This document shows positions 60,301-64,000 of a DNA stretch of 64,000 bases, piece by piece. The stretch is from positions 31,387,277-31,451,276 of the forward strand of contig OY855912.1 in the NCBI GenBank assembly GCA_963693305.1, read 5' to 3'. The notes beneath the pieces were generated by a model, which was not told the origin of the DNA, did no database searches, and saw only the letters and a program-made list of their open reading frames with translations. Each line of letters starts with the position of its first letter. Within the stretch, counting starts at the first letter, position 1. The position numbers and the translations under genes were made by a program. This DNA comes from Meandrina meandrites. Its lineage: Eukaryota; Cnidaria; Anthozoa; Scleractinia; Meandrinidae.

Positions 60301-60796
60301 ACTGTCATCACTGCCCCCTTTAAGGAAGACAGATGATCAGAGTAAAGAAAATTGTGAAGTTAGGTTGATATACCATCCCAGGGGGAGTATTTGGGATTTC
60401 AAGTGACAAGGATGATTGAATGGGGCAAAAATCAAGACGCCCCCAAAAAATCCCTAGGGCTTCCAACGAAACCCCAAAAAATCCCTGGACCAAAACTAAA
60501 CCCCAAAAAAATCCCATGCCAATTTTCTTACCTTTAAAATATTAAAATCATTAGAATTTGAATGTTTGTATTTGTTTACCATCTGAATTAAAATAAGTTT
60601 GGGGACATGTTTTCCTCCCCCTATGTCTGTTAACATTATCTGGGTTAACCAGTGTTTATTCATGTCGGAATAAGTTTTCAACTTAATGTTTTTTTCTTTC
60701 TTTTCTGCAGTTTTCTTCTCTCAGTATGCTTGGACGGCCACTTTTCATAATGTTGCCAATGAACCTGCGATGGTTTTCACTTCTTCATTTGCATAG
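57363..60796 (+). CDS. C6orf89: C6orf89 (bombesin receptor-activated protein) homologue, 6 coding exons
   Basis: Exons are 57363-57486, 58303-58605, 58871-59186, 59617-59776, 59863-59992 and 60711-60796: 372 residues, all junctions in phase (human protein about 347). The N-terminal helix (WGLNKEEIDEAILRAL) matches the family's start. One membrane segment (about 66-88, VQLAGLIILLPILLYTGVSL) follows a Lys-rich stretch, giving a type II topology. Beyond it are PDCTICQGLKKI, a GWKVCYGQGLRSLRALFPRP block with its conserved Trp/Cys region, and a C-terminal cupin-like part (VWMAQVTGSTVVNLLPVEHC, then DVFFFSQYAWTATFHNV). Family members are Golgi/endomembrane proteins of poorly known function, linked to bombesin receptor signalling. 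A second in-frame ATG lies two codons downstream of the chosen start. An alternative acceptor at about 60172 would break the C-terminus. Confidence 0.85.
60367..60515. repeat. CCCCAAAAAATCCC tandem-like repeat in last intron of C6orf89
   Basis: Three to four units of about 30 bases carry CCCCAAAAAATCCC, beginning near a CCATCCCAGGGGGAGTATTT phrase. Non-coding repeat of unknown family. Confidence 0.45.
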
Positions 60797-60953
60797 GAAA
60801 ATGGAAAGAAGTAGTAGAATAGTTTATGATTTCTTACAGTGCTGTAACACAGTCAGTAGAAAATACTAGTCTTAGAACTTTAAACAAGAATATAACTTAA
60901 GTAAAATCAGTAGTGGAAGTAAAGAAGTGATTTAATGTAAAGATAAGTTTACC

Positions 60954-60963
60954 AATAAATAAA
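60954..60963 (+). terminator. Poly(A) signal of C6orf89 homologue
   Basis: Overlapping AATAAATAAA about 160 bases after the stop codon, followed by an A-rich then T-rich stretch. Confidence 0.7.
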
Positions 60964-61252
60964 GCATTGAAAAAAAAAATGGTTTTGTGAACTTCTACAT
61001 TATATTTTTGTAGTTTACTTTTTAACTCATAGAAAAGACTTGATCTGCAGCTCATTGGAGAATGAAAGCCACTGGTGGAAGGAAATTCATTTATTTATAT
61101 TTTGGCTTGCAACACAGTGAACCCTTGACCTAAAATTCATTGTTGTCGTTGGCAATCCCTCAATGTTGAGGAATCTACCATGATCTTTTTTTGCTGTAGC
61201 GTGTCTGCACTGTATTGCAGTTGCTTTGGATCTGCTGTTACGTTTAGACCAA

Positions 61253-61452
61253 TGTGTGGTTTCAGAAATTATCCACACCTCCCCCACGGAAGGGGTTTTT
61301 TCAAAGACTCCCCCACCCCTCTGGAAAAAATATTCCAATTAAGCTAACATACATTTCCTTAAAGTTTTTGGCCTTTGAGATCCCCCCACCCACCCCCAGG
61401 AATTTCCAATCCCCTCTGCAGGGGGAGTGTGGACATTTTCTGGAACCACACA
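61253..61452. mobile_element. Short TIR element related to 33457-34498
   Basis: The ends TGTGTGGTTTCAGAAATTAT and TTTTCTGGAACCACACA are inverted copies and match those of the larger element. The inner parts keep CCCCCAC and GGAATTTCC phrases. At 200 bases it looks like an internally deleted form. Confidence 0.65.
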
Positions 61453-61696
61453 ATATAAAATAGCACATAACAAAATAAGTAAACTCTCATAAATCTTCCA
61501 GTTCGCCCTTTGTGTTTTTAGCTGGGGAAAAAAGGCCAGATTGCAATATCCCGCGGGAAAGTTACCGAAGTGCGCTAAAATATATCAGAGTTATCCGAAA
61601 TGTATAATCCTCTTTCTCATCCACAAGTCCCTTCCATTCCAAATTTTTTCTATTAGCCTCGTTTCTATGTGGCGTGCCTTGTTTCGTGCATGCGTA

Positions 61697-61833
61697 CCAC
61701 GCTTTCTCCCTCTTGCTTCAACTCTTCGTTCCGAACAGAAAGGTACAAAAATCGAGGCAGAAATTTCGATATTTTTCTTGTATGGCGTTGTTGATTTGCA
61801 TCTAACTTCATCTAATGTGTTGTTTGTTTTAAG
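61697..61833 (+). promoter_or_regulatory. Likely RPS16 transcription start and 5' untranslated exon/intron
   Basis: A pyrimidine-rich phrase (CACGCTTTCTCCCTCTTGCTTC) could be the TOP-type start typical of ribosomal protein genes. A donor-like AAAGGTAC at about 61740 and an acceptor-like TTTTAAG directly before the ATG would leave an intron of about 90 bases. All of this is inference. Confidence 0.35.
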
Positions 61834-63838
61834 ATGAGTCAGTCGGTACAAGTTTTTGGACGAAAGGTACGTAGAAAACCGGTGATTTATCGTGAAGAAT
61901 GTTGACTCAACTAACACGTGCATTAATTTTAAACATGGCGGCAGCGAAAACGGCTTCAGTTGTATTTGAAGTTTAATAGTTTTAACTTTTAAATTTGAGG
62001 TAATTTAGTGAAGTAACGTAAATTTACATTAGATTTGTTTGTTACTGGTTATAAAAACTGGTCCTTTCTGTTGTCAAAGTTTATAAAAGTTGCCTTGAAA
62101 CCCTTGAAAACATTGTTTGCCAGTTCATCTCTTCTTATTGGTGGTCGATGACCAACAGAAGATATGATATTTTTAGATGTATTTTAAGAAACTTCGGAGA
62201 ACGATGAAAAAGTTGATTCATATTCAACATACCGTATGAACAAGCATGGAATTGAATCGATGATAAATGCCGACACAAAATAATGATTACAGTATGTTGC
62301 CCAGTTTCCGGCCACTTTAGTTTGTAATCGCTATAACTTCTTGAATATGCACGGAAAACATTTCAGTTTTCTATCAAATAAAGTACATTTACTAACCTTT
62401 AAAATGTACAAAGGTTGGCTGCCTTCTTCGAGTATTAAAGGAATTATGCCATTTTTAGCAAAGCTCGTAAGTTGCCCAGTTTCCGGCCAGCTAGTCCAGT
62501 TTCCGGCCATTGAGATAAAGAACATTTTCCTTGAAGCCGCTCGACTTTAGTGGACTCGAACCGACTTTTCAGTCCCAATATGAAACAGTTATGTCTGAAT
62601 GTTGGTTTATTTGGCAATGATTTCTCGACTGTTTTACGAAAATTGTGTACGACCTCAATGACCCGTTCGCGTTTCTGGATCTTCTGCTTATTCAGGCGTT
62701 ACATTTTTGTTGACAACAAATATAAATATTTTCTGTATGCTTGCTCTAGCTGTACGTTTTTGTAATTATTGCTTACGTGTTATTAATTTTTCGAGCAGTA
62801 GATTATAAACTTTAGTTATTTCACTGACAAAAACTAAGTTTTGAATTATTTGTCGCTAGGTGGCCGGAAACTGGCACTGTAGCCCCAAATCTTTGTTAAG
62901 AGTTTGGCGGCTGAAATTCAGAAACAGCTAAATTCTAGCTTGTGATGACACTTCCCCTAATCAATTTCATCTTTAATCTAAAGTCTGTCAAAAAATTACG
63001 AAGCTCCTTGATATATTTCCTATGAAACGAGCTATTTGTTTTTATACGGTAGCTTTGGTGTGCAGTGAAAAGCGCAAAAATTAGCCGCTAAACGTTTACT
63101 CGCCTGAACAAAATTCATCGTTGCTGGGTCGTTTTTTGTCCAAAAAGCCCGCCAAAACCAACAATTTGTACCTGAAATGTTCGTATTTCCTTCAGTACGC
63201 TTCGGTGGACAAGAATTGAAAATCCCAACGAAAAAAACCGATTTCATTTTTTTTTTGGCCGGAAACTGGTACCGGCCGGAAACTGGGCAACACACTGTAT
63301 AGACCCTAGCAAAGTACCTATTTTGAAAACAGTAAGAAAGTTGTGTGATCCCCCTCTCCCAATTGACGCAATTTTATCTTCACAATAACGTAAGTACAAA
63401 CATAGTGATAGAAAGTAATTGTAACTTGAGTTTCATGCACCAAGTGATCATCAATTTACAGTAATTACAAATGATCCCATTCTACTGGGCCCCTACTATT
63501 GTTTTTGAACAGTGGTAGTAATTTTAGAAAACCTGGCCACTCATCTAATAACTGTAAACATTTTTAAGAATGAAGTATAAAGAAATAAAAGAACCAATCA
63601 AATTCAATGAAATGCAAATAAGTGGCCAGAGCAACTGCAGAATATCCCTCAAATGAGATTCGCTAACTTGATTATGATCCTCATTATGATATGTTACAAA
63701 CATGTACATGTACTTATATTTTTTTGGCTGTTTTAGAAAACAGCCACAGCTGTTGCCTTCTGTAAACGTGGAAATGGCATCATAAAGATTAATGGATGCC
63801 CCTTGGATTTAGTTGAACCATCAACTCTCCGATACAAG
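61834..63838 (+). CDS. RPS16: 40S ribosomal protein S16, first two coding exons (gene continues beyond window)
   Basis: Exon 1 (61834-61866) encodes [11 protein letters not shown]. Exon 2 (63737-63838) encodes [20 protein letters not shown], then [14 protein letters not shown] and a donor GTATGA. Both match the N-terminus of uS9/RPS16, a small-subunit protein whose family reaches the decoding site with its C-terminal tail. Phase is 0 at both boundaries. Exons for roughly the last 100 residues must lie beyond 64000. The intron carries a ~1-kb transposon. Confidence 0.96.
62288..63299. mobile_element. TIR DNA element in RPS16 intron, CAGTTTCCGGCC subrepeats
   Basis: The ends are TACAGTATGTTGCCCAGTTT and the complementary AAACTGGGCAACACACTGTA, each bounded by TA. 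CAGTTTCCGGCC or its complement recurs at about 62474, 62490, 62862, 63257 and 63275. The interior has only short frames without transposase features, so the element is non-autonomous. The TA plus CAGT ends suggest Tc1/mariner/pogo type. Confidence 0.8.
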
Positions 63839-63869
63839 GTATGAATGTTATATTTAAAGCTATCAAGGT

Positions 63870-64000
63870 AAAAGGTAAAGTCTGCATACAAGCCTAGTGG
63901 CCCATCAGGCTGAAGCTTATCCTGGTTCCCTTAGCATGAAGCACCTAGGAGTATTTCTACCCCCTCCCCCCTCCCCCTGGATGGGATGCTAGTCCACCGC
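63870..64000 (-). mobile_element. tRNA-derived SINE, copy D, cut by window end
   Basis: GGTAAAGTCTGCATACAAGCC, CTAGTGGCCCATCAGGCTGA and GGATGGGATGCTAGTCCACCGC match the 3' half of copy A in the same orientation. The head would lie beyond 64000, in the second intron of RPS16. Confidence 0.8.

Noticed and set aside
1..64000. CRISPR arrays, bacterial operons, phage or prokaryotic defence genes
   Set aside because: No regularly spaced identical repeats. All supported genes are spliced or animal-type.

Overview
Animal (metazoan) nuclear DNA, A+T-rich, with intron-containing genes, canonical GT-AG splice sites and dense short transposons. The gene set (RPS16, API5, a C6orf89 homologue, two ATF7IP-type proteins, a rhodopsin-family receptor) is animal. 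The repeat landscape and the style of the orphan genes suggest a cnidarian, most likely an anthozoan such as a stony coral. That placement is inference, because no lineage marker is decisive.

Layout. 1-1900: the end of a terminal-inverted-repeat element and an upstream region. 1905-7101 (+): ATF7IP-like gene A, five coding exons, with a long CAG/polyglutamine tract and a C-terminal fibronectin III domain. 10263-18959 (+): an orphan secreted protein built from eight exons, all joined in phase 1: signal peptide, TP-rich repeat, KPP repeat, Gly-Met-rich repeats, basic His-rich tail. 22188-32608 (-): ATF7IP-like gene B, five coding exons, convergent with gene A, with a probable 5' untranslated exon near 35.5 kb. 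35.6-43.5 kb: gene-poor, with repeats. 43517-44468 (-): a GPCR whose frame breaks before TM7. 46987-56831 (-): complete API5 in 14 coding exons. Its last intron contains a single-exon gene on the same strand (48724-50040) with a RHIM-like amyloid motif followed by TPR-like helices. 57363-60796 (+): C6orf89 homologue, head-to-head with API5. 61834-end (+): first two coding exons of RPS16.

The exon models come from reading-frame continuity across splice sites. Every internal junction in API5, C6orf89, RPS16, gene B and the orphan secreted gene keeps phase. Gene A also keeps phase once a small exon-like segment near 4800 is left out.

Repeats. I find a tRNA-derived SINE family (four copies), a second tRNA-like SINE, a TTAA-flanked foldback element in two oppositely oriented copies, several other TIR elements, and a three-unit tandem array inside API5's last intron.

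Most interesting points: the RHIM-like/TPR gene nested in a gene for an apoptosis inhibitor, the modular orphan secreted protein with all-phase-1 exons, and the two ATF7IP paralogues on either side of it.
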